Source of the DNA: JAVBLD01 sp031553705
GTDB taxonomy: Bacteria > Bacteroidota > Bacteroidia > Bacteroidales > Marinifilaceae
Direction: 5' to 3'
Length of the DNA: 64,000 nt
Assembly: GCA_031553705.1 (NCBI GenBank)
Contig: JAVBLD010000007.1
Location: 59,802-123,801 of the forward strand
This document shows, in pieces, positions 35,574-43,476 of the stretch. A program made the translations under genes and the position numbers. Position 1 is the stretch's first letter; every line of letters begins with the position of its first letter. A model generated the notes under the pieces. That model saw only the letters and a program-made list of their open reading frames with translations, was not told where the DNA came from and made no database searches.

Positions 35574-36746
35574 TCAACTTTGGAATTTGTTTTTTATTTT
35601 AAAGCATAGATAGAGCATCAGGAAAATAATATTGATCGACGCTGCAGGAACAGCTGGTTGAATAAGGAACCATAACGGAGTGGCGATGACCAGGATAAGA
35701 GAATATATCATCAGATATATCCGGGCAACTTTTGAGAAATACTGTTTGGGAATATAATAGACCATAGCAAGATTGAGCGGGTTGGCCCAAAGAATATTCC
35801 AGTTCGGAGCCGTCATAGGATGTGCTGTAAAACCTCCCAGAAAAACAATCAGGCACCCGATCAGACCGGTTCCGGCGAAGAGAAGTATTGTGACGGCATT
35901 TATAAACCGTACTTTATTATATTTCTGTAATAAAACTATAAGTAATATCGTAATTACAGAGAATACAAAGAAAGGGCCTCTGTACCACGGATTATGTATA
36001 TCTAATCCGGATGCCTGATATACGATCTTTGCCGGTGCGGCTAGTTTATGTCCGTTGTATTGAGCCGAATCGAGTCCGTACATCAGGTAGTCGGGAAGAA
36101 ATATCTGCTCATGAGTGGTTGCAAACCTGCTACCCGGTTGGCCAAGAATGGTGTGGATACCCCATTTCACCCATGGAGATACGCTAAGGTATTCGTCCAA
36201 TAGGTTCCAAAAGCTTTTTTCTGTCCGGAAGGGCTGCCATTTGACTTCTTCCGGCAGGCTTTTTTCGATAATGTCCCGTGCACGTGTGGTGCAGTTGTCG
36301 AACAGAAAATTATAGAGATATGATCGGTTTTCTGGCCGGTAATTTTCAACTAACAGATCTGCGAGTTTCTGCCTGTTTATCGAGTCGATCAATAATGTCT
36401 GGGCATATATTGTACGATTGTCCCGTTGGTATGAATATATGAAATCCTGATACGAATTGATGCTTAGGTAGTAAGGTAGTAATCCCCGGGCATATTTTAA
36501 ATAAAAATACGATGTACGGAAATCAAATGTCCCGTAATTAAATACGATATCTATGTCTTGTTGCGGATCATGAATCCGTATGGCGGTGTGCCCAAACAAG
36601 GAGTAGAGTTCGTCACCCGGCGAGCAGGTCAATAAACTGATCTCGGCATCTTTCGAAAGGAGTAAAGCATTGCTATTCGAATAACACAGCAGAATGCCAA
36701 ACGTGATGATTAGCCTTGAGATATAAGGAGACCGGAACATATTCAT
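35574..36746 (-). CDS. DUF4105 (Lnb N-terminal domain) membrane protein
   Basis: 390 residues: a signal peptide or anchor, a periplasmic DUF4105 domain at about 30-225 and five or so C-terminal membrane helices (about 255-385). The domain has the conserved histidine in LFGHTAIRI and cysteine in LFDNCTTRARD, which look like a papain-type or NlpC-like catalytic pair. This domain has been linked in recent work to lipoprotein N-acyltransferases (Lnb) of Bacteroides. Whether this paralogue performs that reaction is inference. It is 3 bp downstream of truA, and the two are likely co-transcribed. Confidence 0.8.
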   Translation of the reverse strand: MNMFRSPYISRLIITFGILLCYSNSNALLLSKDAEISLLTCSPGDELYSLFGHTAIRIHDPQQDIDIVFNYGTFDFRTSYFYLKYARGLLPYYLSINSYQDFIYSYQRDNRTIYAQTLLIDSINRQKLADLLVENYRPENRSYLYNFLFDNCTTRARDIIEKSLPEEVKWQPFRTEKSFWNLLDEYLSVSPWVKWGIHTILGQPGSRFATTHEQIFLPDYLMYGLDSAQYNGHKLAAPAKIVYQASGLDIHNPWYRGPFFVFSVITILLIVLLQKYNKVRFINAVTILLFAGTGLIGCLIVFLGGFTAHPMTAPNWNILWANPLNLAMVYYIPKQYFSKVARIYLMIYSLILVIATPLWFLIQPAVPAASINIIFLMLYLCFKIKNKFQS

Positions 36747-36749
36747 AAA

Positions 36750-37493
36750 TTATAGGGTTGAAGGATATTCTATATCGTGTAAAAATAAAGCATTACCGGG
36801 GACCGACACACCTGCATCACAGCGGTTTTTCGATTCGATAATACTCCGGAAGCCGGATAGGGTAAGTTTACCTTGTCCCACTTCAATCATCGTACCGACA
36901 ATAGCGCGTACCATGTTTCTGAGAAAACGGTCGGCTTTGATGGTGAATATCAGTTGATGGCCGCACTCTTTCCACCTGGCTTCCATTATTCTGCAGATAT
37001 TGGTTTTGGTGTCGGTATGCAATTTGGAAAAACTGGTAAAATCATCATATTCGAATAAGATCCGGCAGGCTTCGTTCATCCTGTCGATATCCGGAATAGG
37101 GTAGAGGCGGTAAGCAAACGGATAGGTAAACGGATTCTTCTCCTTGTCAATCACATATTTATAGGTGCGGGAAATGGCGCTGAACCGGGCGTGCATTTCC
37201 GGCGAAACCATATAGATTTTATGTATCGCAATCGCCTGATTCAATATCCGGTTTAATTTGTAGATAAGCTTTGCCGTATCGGCAATCTCTTCTGCGATGT
37301 CGAAGTGGGCTACAAAAAAAGAGGCATTCACGCCGGTATCGGTCCTTCCGGCTCCTACCACATAAATCTCTTGTTTGAGTAGAGTGGTAAAGGCTATGTT
37401 GACATCTTCCTGTATCGACGGCGCATTAGATTGTATTTGCCAGCCGTTATAAGGAGCTCCATTGTACGATAATTCGATAAAATAGCGAAACAT
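36750..37493 (-). CDS. truA: tRNA pseudouridine(38-40) synthase
   Basis: A 247-residue enzyme that isomerises uridines 38-40 in the tRNA anticodon arm. The catalytic D52 lies in the signature GAGRTDTGVNA. The family opening is YFIELSYNGAPYNGWQ. The C-terminal FLRNMVRAIVGTMIEVG is also typical. Standard length. First gene of a probable operon with the DUF4105 gene. Confidence 0.96.
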   Translation of the reverse strand: MFRYFIELSYNGAPYNGWQIQSNAPSIQEDVNIAFTTLLKQEIYVVGAGRTDTGVNASFFVAHFDIAEEIADTAKLIYKLNRILNQAIAIHKIYMVSPEMHARFSAISRTYKYVIDKEKNPFTYPFAYRLYPIPDIDRMNEACRILFEYDDFTSFSKLHTDTKTNICRIMEARWKECGHQLIFTIKADRFLRNMVRAIVGTMIEVGQGKLTLSGFRSIIESKNRCDAGVSVPGNALFLHDIEYPSTL

Positions 37494-37513
37494 GCAGCAG
37501 ATATTCTTTGGGT

Positions 37514-37521
37514 CAAAGATA
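37514..37521 (-). promoter_or_regulatory. Putative -7 element (TATCTTTG) for truA
   Basis: Minus-strand TAnnTTTG match 21 bp before the truA start. Confidence 0.55.
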
Positions 37522-37679
37522 GGTGATTAAAATTGAAAATTGATAGTGAATACCCGATGATTTTCTTGTCTTTTTTGAATCCGTTTTTCATTATTTGGTA
37601 TTACATATAGTTAAATATAACGGAAAGTCGATAAATATATTTCACCACAGAGTGTGAAAGAAATTCATTTATTTTGCCG

Positions 37680-37687
37680 TATATTTG
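37680..37687 (+). promoter_or_regulatory. Putative -7 element (TATATTTG) for the YggS gene
   Basis: TAnnTTTG match 38 bp before the ATG at 37725. Confidence 0.5.
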
Positions 37688-37724
37688 TGACAATGTTAAT
37701 TTTTTATAGCTATAGACCAAGTAT

Positions 37725-38393
37725 ATGAGTATCACGGATCGTATAGACCAGATAGCAAAGACATTACCGGTGGGAGTGAAGTTGATTGCGGTGTCCAAAA
37801 CCAAGCCGGTGGAGGCCATTGAGGAGGCCTACCGGTGGGGGCAACGTCGATTTGGGGAGAGTCGGGTACAGGAACTGGTTGAGAAGTACAATCTGTTGCC
37901 GAAAAACATAGAGTGGCATATGATCGGACATTTGCAGTCCAACAAGGTCAAATATATTGCTCCTTTTGTGTCGTTGATTCATGCCGTAGACAGTCTGAGT
38001 TTGTTGGAAGTGATCGATAAGGAGGCTGAAAAATCCGGACGGGTTATTGACTGTTTGTTGCAGTTTCATATTGCGAAAGAGGAGACAAAGTTCGGCCTGA
38101 ATTGTGAAGAAGCGGCGGAATTGTTGTTAAATGAGAGCTATGTAAGGATGTCTCATATCCGGATTGTCGGTGTGATGGGTATGGCTACCTATACGGAAAA
38201 TGTAGAGCAAATCCGCCAGGAATTCGGGCACCTTCGGGAGATGTTCGAAAATTTGAAAGCCGATTATTTTAAAGATGTACCTGCTTTTAAAGAACTTTCA
38301 ATGGGAATGTCCGGAGATTACCGGATTGCTGTGGAAGAAGGAAGCACGATGGTTAGGATAGGCAGCTCCATATTTGATGTGAGGGGCGGATGA
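37725..38393 (+). CDS. YggS-family pyridoxal phosphate homeostasis protein
   Basis: A 222-residue single-domain fold-type III PLP protein. The cofactor lysine is K25 in LIAVSKTKP. Further signatures are FGESRVQEL, WHMIGHLQSNK and the C-terminal LSMGMSGDYRIAVEEGSTMVRIGSSIF. Family members balance PLP and amino or keto acid pools and have no known enzymatic turnover. The downstream DHOD-like gene follows after 83 bp. Confidence 0.94.
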   Translation: MSITDRIDQIAKTLPVGVKLIAVSKTKPVEAIEEAYRWGQRRFGESRVQELVEKYNLLPKNIEWHMIGHLQSNKVKYIAPFVSLIHAVDSLSLLEVIDKEAEKSGRVIDCLLQFHIAKEETKFGLNCEEAAELLLNESYVRMSHIRIVGVMGMATYTENVEQIRQEFGHLREMFENLKADYFKDVPAFKELSMGMSGDYRIAVEEGSTMVRIGSSIFDVRGG

Positions 38394-38476
38394 ATCGGAT
38401 GGCAGGATAGGTGGAAAATTTGAAGATGACATTTTTATAATACACCCTGATCTAAAATACTAAAGCAGATATTATT

Positions 38477-39460
38477 ATGGTAAATTTAACGACAAAGTTT
38501 GTTGGGCTGGAATTGAAAAGCCCTATCATAGCAGGTAGTTGTGGAGTGACAGCCAATATAGAGAGAATGGTGAAACTGGAGAAACTTGGAATAGGTGCAG
38601 TTGTGTTGAAGTCTATTTTTGAAGAGCAGATCGACATGGATATAGCCCATATTGTCGAAAATGAAAGTTATCCGGAAGCCGCCGATTATATTCGTAATTA
38701 TTTGCATGTCAATACAATGCAGCAGTATGTCGATCTGGTTCGGGAGGCGAAGAAGAGTTTGACAATTCCAGTTATTGCCAGTATTAACTGCTTACGTAGC
38801 GGGGAATGGATCGATTTTTCCCGCCAATTGGAGGAGGCTGGAGCGGATGCTATCGAATTGAATATTTTCGTATTGCCGTTAGATGAGTTCAAGGAAAGTA
38901 CAATGATCGAGCAGATGTATTATGATGTGGTAAAACAGATTAAAGCAAAGGTGAATATACCAATCATAGTAAAAATAGGTCGTTATTATACCAACATCAT
39001 CGCTTTTGTAGAAAAACTAAAGGCTTATGGAGCTGATGCAGTGACATTGTTTAACCGTTTTTACGAGCCGGATATCGATATCAACCGCATAGAACTGAAG
39101 AGTGCAAAGGTGTTTAGTGTACCGGAGGAGTTACATACAACATTAAGGTGGACCGGGATACTGGCCGGCAAGGATAAGAAATTGCAGCTTTCGGCTTCTA
39201 CCGGAGTGCATGACGGGAAGGCTGCCGTCAAATTACTGTTGGCCGGGGCTACTACGGTGCAAGTGTGTTCAGTATTATATGAACGTGGAAATATTGCAGT
39301 TCAGGAGATTAATCATTTTATGTCCGAGTGGATGGAAAAACATTCATTCCGGACTATCGGACAGTTCAGGGGGCAGTTGTCTTATTGTGCGGAAAGCGAT
39401 GATGTGGTTCGTTATGAAAGGGCACAATTTATGAAATATTTTAGTGATAAAGAGATTTGA
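38477..39460 (+). CDS. Dihydroorotate dehydrogenase-like flavoprotein
   Basis: A 327-residue TIM barrel with PyrD-like framework: LKSPIIAGSCGVTAN at the N-terminus, VIASINCLRSGEW, PIIVKIGRYYTN, a C-terminal phosphate loop region (SASTGVHDGKAAVKLLLAGATTVQVCS). The usual catalytic stretch N-(I/V)-S-(C/S)-P-N is replaced by ELNIFVLPLDE, so the base residue of true dihydroorotate dehydrogenases is missing. It is therefore probably a paralogue with FMN binding and a different or unknown reaction. It ends 61 bp before the transglutaminase-like gene, whose frame opens within its 3' end. Confidence 0.82.
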   Translation: MVNLTTKFVGLELKSPIIAGSCGVTANIERMVKLEKLGIGAVVLKSIFEEQIDMDIAHIVENESYPEAADYIRNYLHVNTMQQYVDLVREAKKSLTIPVIASINCLRSGEWIDFSRQLEEAGADAIELNIFVLPLDEFKESTMIEQMYYDVVKQIKAKVNIPIIVKIGRYYTNIIAFVEKLKAYGADAVTLFNRFYEPDIDINRIELKSAKVFSVPEELHTTLRWTGILAGKDKKLQLSASTGVHDGKAAVKLLLAGATTVQVCSVLYERGNIAVQEINHFMSEWMEKHSFRTIGQFRGQLSYCAESDDVVRYERAQFMKYFSDKEI

Positions 39461-39521
39461 TCCGGAAGTTTCGGACAGATGGATAACTTTGAGCTCAATT
39501 ATTGTTTTTAACTATTTAGAT

Positions 39522-40706
39522 ATGAGGAATTTATTATTATTTTTTTGTGTATGTCTAACCGGATGTAGTAGTAAATATCCGGGAGTACCGGAAAAATATC
39601 ATCAGTTATTGGATCAGGCTTTTTCGAAAGCGGACAGGAATAGTCTTGAATTAAAGAAAGTATTGGATGCGGTTGACGGAGAGCGCAAAGAGGGAGTTGC
39701 TTTTTTAATCGCCCATATGCCGGAACGTGATTTGCATGAGCTGACAGCCGATTTTTTACTGGAAAATGTAGAATATGCTTATAAAGCGCGTGAGCAGTAT
39801 TCTTGGGCAAAAGCCGTACCGGATAGTATATTTTTGAATGATGTATTGCCTTATGTGAGCCTGAATGAAACTCGCGAAGGATGGAGAAAGGATTTTTATA
39901 ACCGTTTTTCAAAGTATGTGGCAAATTGTCAGAATATATACCAGGCTATTGATTCGGTAAACCGGAATATCCGGGATGAAGTAATGGTAGATTACAATAC
40001 GAAGCGCAAGAAACCGGATCAGAGTCCGTTTGAATCGATACAGCAGGGAATGGCTTCCTGCAGCGGATTGTCGATTTTGCTGACCGATGCTTTCCGGGCA
40101 GTGGGAATCCCGTCACGTATCGCCGGAACTCCTAATTGGCACGATAGCCGGGGAAATCATAACTGGTGTGAAGTTTGGGCTGATGGGAAATGGTATTTCA
40201 CGGAGTACTATATGAATCAGTTAAATCGAACCTGGTTTTTTGCCGATGCAGGTAAAGCTGTGGAAAATGATCCAGATCATGCTATATACGCTTCTTCCTT
40301 TAAACCGACAGCGACCTCTTTTCCATTGGTTTGGGACGAAAATATAAAATACGTGCCGGCAGAAAATGTGACAGCCCGCTATCTGGATTTGTATAGATCC
40401 TATGAGGCTTCTATTACTACTGATGGACAACACGTACAGGTAAAAGTAATGATGTTTAAAAGTGATCAATGTACGCTTAACTCCGATGATCGTGTTGCAG
40501 TTAATGTAGACGTATTTTGCGGTGCGGAACAGGTTGGGGGAGGACGGACTGCCGCTCTGACACAGGATATGAATGATGTGCTTGGGTTTATATTGGAAAA
40601 AAATAAAACCTATACGTTTAAATATGCCGATGTTATGGGCAATGTCAGGGCTGTGGATGTGAAGGTTGCTGATAAGCCGTTGGATGTAAGGCTCTATTGC
40701 CAGTAA
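39522..40706 (+). CDS. Transglutaminase-like lipoprotein
   Basis: About 394 residues from the ATG at 39522, chosen because it starts a clean lipoprotein signal (MRNLLLFFCVCLTGC, C15); an upstream in-phase ATG at 39444 overlaps the previous gene. The transglutaminase-like core at about 150-230 keeps all three catalytic residues: Cys in MASCSGLSIL, His in GNHNWCEVW, and Asp/Glu in the following WYFTEYY region. A C-terminal beta-sandwich domain (about 300-394) follows. These proteins often act as surface proteases or glycan-associated enzymes; the substrate is unknown. Confidence 0.83.
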   Translation: MRNLLLFFCVCLTGCSSKYPGVPEKYHQLLDQAFSKADRNSLELKKVLDAVDGERKEGVAFLIAHMPERDLHELTADFLLENVEYAYKAREQYSWAKAVPDSIFLNDVLPYVSLNETREGWRKDFYNRFSKYVANCQNIYQAIDSVNRNIRDEVMVDYNTKRKKPDQSPFESIQQGMASCSGLSILLTDAFRAVGIPSRIAGTPNWHDSRGNHNWCEVWADGKWYFTEYYMNQLNRTWFFADAGKAVENDPDHAIYASSFKPTATSFPLVWDENIKYVPAENVTARYLDLYRSYEASITTDGQHVQVKVMMFKSDQCTLNSDDRVAVNVDVFCGAEQVGGGRTAALTQDMNDVLGFILEKNKTYTFKYADVMGNVRAVDVKVADKPLDVRLYCQ

Positions 40707-40739
40707 AAAGGCGAGCAGGATAATGGTCTTTCTTCCGTT

Positions 40740-41456
40740 TTATAGGGATAAGACTTGAAATGTATTTTGTAATAGATCTATTATCAGTAGTTTTCCGGAA
40801 AGTGTATTTTTCCCGAGAATAATCTTTAGCGTTTCAGAAGCCTGAATGGAACCGACTATGCCGGGAAGAGTACCGAGTACGCCTTGCGGTTGTGTGAAAG
40901 TTGGAACATTATCGTCAAATTCGAATAGACTCCGATAGGTGGGGCCTCCGTTATAATTAAAAACGGAGACCTGCCCGTCAAATTCACAAATACTTCCGTA
41001 AACAAAAGGTTTTCCACACAGGACACAGGCATCGTCGATAATATAGCGGGAGATCAGGTTATCGGTTGCATCCACTACAATGTCGTATTTTTCAATAATA
41101 TTCTGAGCATTATCTTGATCCAGCCGATAGGGATATGTCTCTGTCCGGCAATACGGATTGAGCATTTGTAGTTTGTCCGTTGCAACCTTTGTTTTAAACT
41201 GTCCGATAGTATTTATGTCATAAAGAACCTGTCTTTGCAGGTTGCTTTCCGATACGGTATCGGGATCAATGATGCCTATGCGTCCGACGCCGGCGGCGGC
41301 CAGGTATAAAAGCACGGGAGAACCGAGACCGCCGGCCCCTACAACCAGAACACCTGCTTCTTTAATTTTCTGTTGCCCTTCTTCTCCTACCTCACTCAGC
41401 ATGATGTGTCGCGAATACCTTTCTTTTTCGTTCTCTGTCAATTCCATCAATTGCAT
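40740..41456 (-). CDS. thiF: ThiF/MoeB-family adenylyltransferase
   Basis: A 238-residue E1-like enzyme. The Rossmann ATP-binding motif is GAGGLGSPVLLYLA, followed by the DPDTVSESNLQRQ loop with the ATP-contacting Arg. The C-terminal CxxC pairs seen in E. coli ThiF/MoeB are absent; the only such pair is CVLCGK. It activates the ThiS C-terminus for sulfur transfer. It is the last gene of the thi operon, 113 bp after thiH. Confidence 0.87.
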   Translation of the reverse strand: MQLMELTENEKERYSRHIMLSEVGEEGQQKIKEAGVLVVGAGGLGSPVLLYLAAAGVGRIGIIDPDTVSESNLQRQVLYDINTIGQFKTKVATDKLQMLNPYCRTETYPYRLDQDNAQNIIEKYDIVVDATDNLISRYIIDDACVLCGKPFVYGSICEFDGQVSVFNYNGGPTYRSLFEFDDNVPTFTQPQGVLGTLPGIVGSIQASETLKIILGKNTLSGKLLIIDLLQNTFQVLSL

Positions 41457-41569
41457 ATCCGATTTCTCACTTTCAACTTTAATCCGCTTTCGTTGTTTTA
41501 ATATTTTGTCATTGCCTGGTAATATTCAAGGTAATTTGTGTTACACCCATTTCTGGAATTTTCAGCTCA

Positions 41570-42676
41570 TCACATCCAACTGTCCCAATCTTTCCACACC
41601 GGTTCATAGCCCTGCTCCCGGATTGCTTTGGCTACTTCTTGCGGGGATCGATTGTCATGAATGGCGAATTGCTCCAGTCCGTGTTGCGGTTCCGCATAAC
41701 CTCCCGGTTCGGTGCTTGATCCGGCGCTCATAGCCGTTATCCCCAGTTTCATCAAGCGGTTCCGGAATGCGGCACTTTCCCTTGTCGAGACGGAAATCTC
41801 TACTTGTCGGTCAAATAATCGATAGGCACATATAAGCTGAACTATCTCTCTGTCCGAAATCGGGGCCTTGGGACTGAAATTTCCAGCATGGGGGCGTAAA
41901 CGCGGCAGTGATACGGAGTACTTTGTTTGCCAGTACCTCTTTTCGAGGTATTGGAGATGTAGGGCGGTAAAAAAGGAATCGACCCGCCAGTCCTCCAAGC
42001 CAAGTAATGCCCCGATACCTATTTTAGCTACGCCGGCCTGGCCAATCCGGTCCGGTGCTTCAAGCCGGTAGCGATAGTCGGCTTTTTTACCTGCCGGATG
42101 ATAGGAGGGATAAGTTTGCTGACGGTAGGTTTCCTGGTAAATGTAGACGCATCCGAGGCCTGAATGCTTTAAAGTATGATATTCCTCTTCTTCCAGCGGT
42201 TGAACTTCCAATGATATTTGCGAAAAATAGGGACGTATTCGTTTGATAATTTCATTGTAGTATGCTGCATTGGTTTTTGCCGGCGATTCGCCCGATACAA
42301 TTAGTATATGCTGATATCCCAGTTTTAATATCGCGTCTATTTCTCTGTCTATTTCTTCGAGAGTCAATTGTTTACGCCTGATCTTGTTATGATAGTTGAA
42401 ACCGCAGTATACACAGGCATTCTGGCAATAGTTCGATACATAGAGAGGAATATACATTTGGATGGTATTGCCGAAACGTTCCAATGTGAGCCTGTTGGCT
42501 TCGACAGCCATCTCTTCCAGAAAGGGAAGGGCCGCCGGAGAGATCAGAGCTGCGAAATCATCCAGGGTGCGATGATTCCTACTGAGGGCACACATCACAT
42601 CTTGCCCTGAAGCGCAGTGTATTTTTTCTTTTATATTATCCCAGGAGTATTGCTGTATATGGTCGTAAAAAGTCAT
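41570..42676 (-). CDS. thiH: 2-iminoacetate synthase (radical SAM)
   Basis: A 368-residue enzyme that cleaves tyrosine to dehydroglycine for thiazole formation in anaerobes. The radical-SAM cluster motif CQNACVYC (CxxxCxxC) is at about residues 84-91. A GEGE-like SAM loop is represented by VSGESP. The C-terminal BATS domain carries SVSTRESAAFRNRL and SAGSSTEPGGY. Placed between thiG and thiF in the operon. Confidence 0.94.
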   Translation of the reverse strand: MTFYDHIQQYSWDNIKEKIHCASGQDVMCALSRNHRTLDDFAALISPAALPFLEEMAVEANRLTLERFGNTIQMYIPLYVSNYCQNACVYCGFNYHNKIRRKQLTLEEIDREIDAILKLGYQHILIVSGESPAKTNAAYYNEIIKRIRPYFSQISLEVQPLEEEEYHTLKHSGLGCVYIYQETYRQQTYPSYHPAGKKADYRYRLEAPDRIGQAGVAKIGIGALLGLEDWRVDSFFTALHLQYLEKRYWQTKYSVSLPRLRPHAGNFSPKAPISDREIVQLICAYRLFDRQVEISVSTRESAAFRNRLMKLGITAMSAGSSTEPGGYAEPQHGLEQFAIHDNRSPQEVAKAIREQGYEPVWKDWDSWM

Positions 42677-42696
42677 ATATATCTTTTGTACTGTTA

Positions 42697-43464
42697 TTAG
42701 TCCAAAAATGCTGTCAACGGAGAGCTGGCTTGTGCATATTGGTTTGTTTTGGCCAGCTTGGCCTCGAAGGCTGTCCGTCCGGCTTCCACTCCGAGTTTGA
42801 ATGCAGTGGACATGGCAACGGGATCCTGCGCAACCGCAATAGCCGTATTTACCAGTACAGCTGCTGCGCCCATTTCCATTGCTTCGGCCGCATGTGAAGG
42901 AGCACCGAGACCGGCATCGATGATGACCGGGATATTGCTCTGTTCGATGATGATCTCGATTAATTCTTTTGTTTTTAATCCTTTATTAGTGCCAATCGGA
43001 GCGCCGAGCGGCATGACGGTTGCAGCTCCTGCATTCTCAAGATGTTTGCATAATACCGGATCGGCCTGAATATAGGGTAATACAATAAACCCTTGTTTGG
43101 CAAGCTCTTCTGTTGCCCGGAGTGTTTCAATAGGGTCCGGGAGCAAGTATTTCGGATCGGGATGTATCTCCAGTTTTAACCAGTTGGTCTGAAGCGCTTC
43201 CCTTGCCAGTTGCGCTGCAAAGATGGCTTCTTTTGCCGTACGTACGCCGGATGTGTTGGGTAGGAGTGATATCTCCGGAGCGTTTAGATAGGAGAGGATA
43301 TCGTCGGAATGCTCCCCATTGTTTATCCGTTTTAGCGCAACGGTTACCAATTGCGAGCCGGAGGCCAGAATTGCTTTTTTCATCAGTGCTCCCGATGCAA
43401 ATTTTCCGGTTCCGGTAAATAACCGCGAGGAGAATACTTTATCTGCAATTTTTAAAGGTTCCAT
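42697..43464 (-). CDS. thiG: Thiazole synthase
   Basis: A 255-residue TIM-barrel enzyme that assembles thiazole phosphate from DXP, dehydroglycine and ThiS-thiocarboxylate. Family stretches are SRLFTGTGKF, TVALKRINNG with the Schiff-base Lys, LPNTSGVRTA, PLGAPIGTNKG and IDAGLGAPSHAAEAMEMGA. The gene lies 12 bp from the fusion gene upstream and 20 bp from thiH downstream. Confidence 0.96.
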   Translation of the reverse strand: MEPLKIADKVFSSRLFTGTGKFASGALMKKAILASGSQLVTVALKRINNGEHSDDILSYLNAPEISLLPNTSGVRTAKEAIFAAQLAREALQTNWLKLEIHPDPKYLLPDPIETLRATEELAKQGFIVLPYIQADPVLCKHLENAGAATVMPLGAPIGTNKGLKTKELIEIIIEQSNIPVIIDAGLGAPSHAAEAMEMGAAAVLVNTAIAVAQDPVAMSTAFKLGVEAGRTAFEAKLAKTNQYAQASSPLTAFLD

Positions 43465-43476
43465 ATTAATACGATT

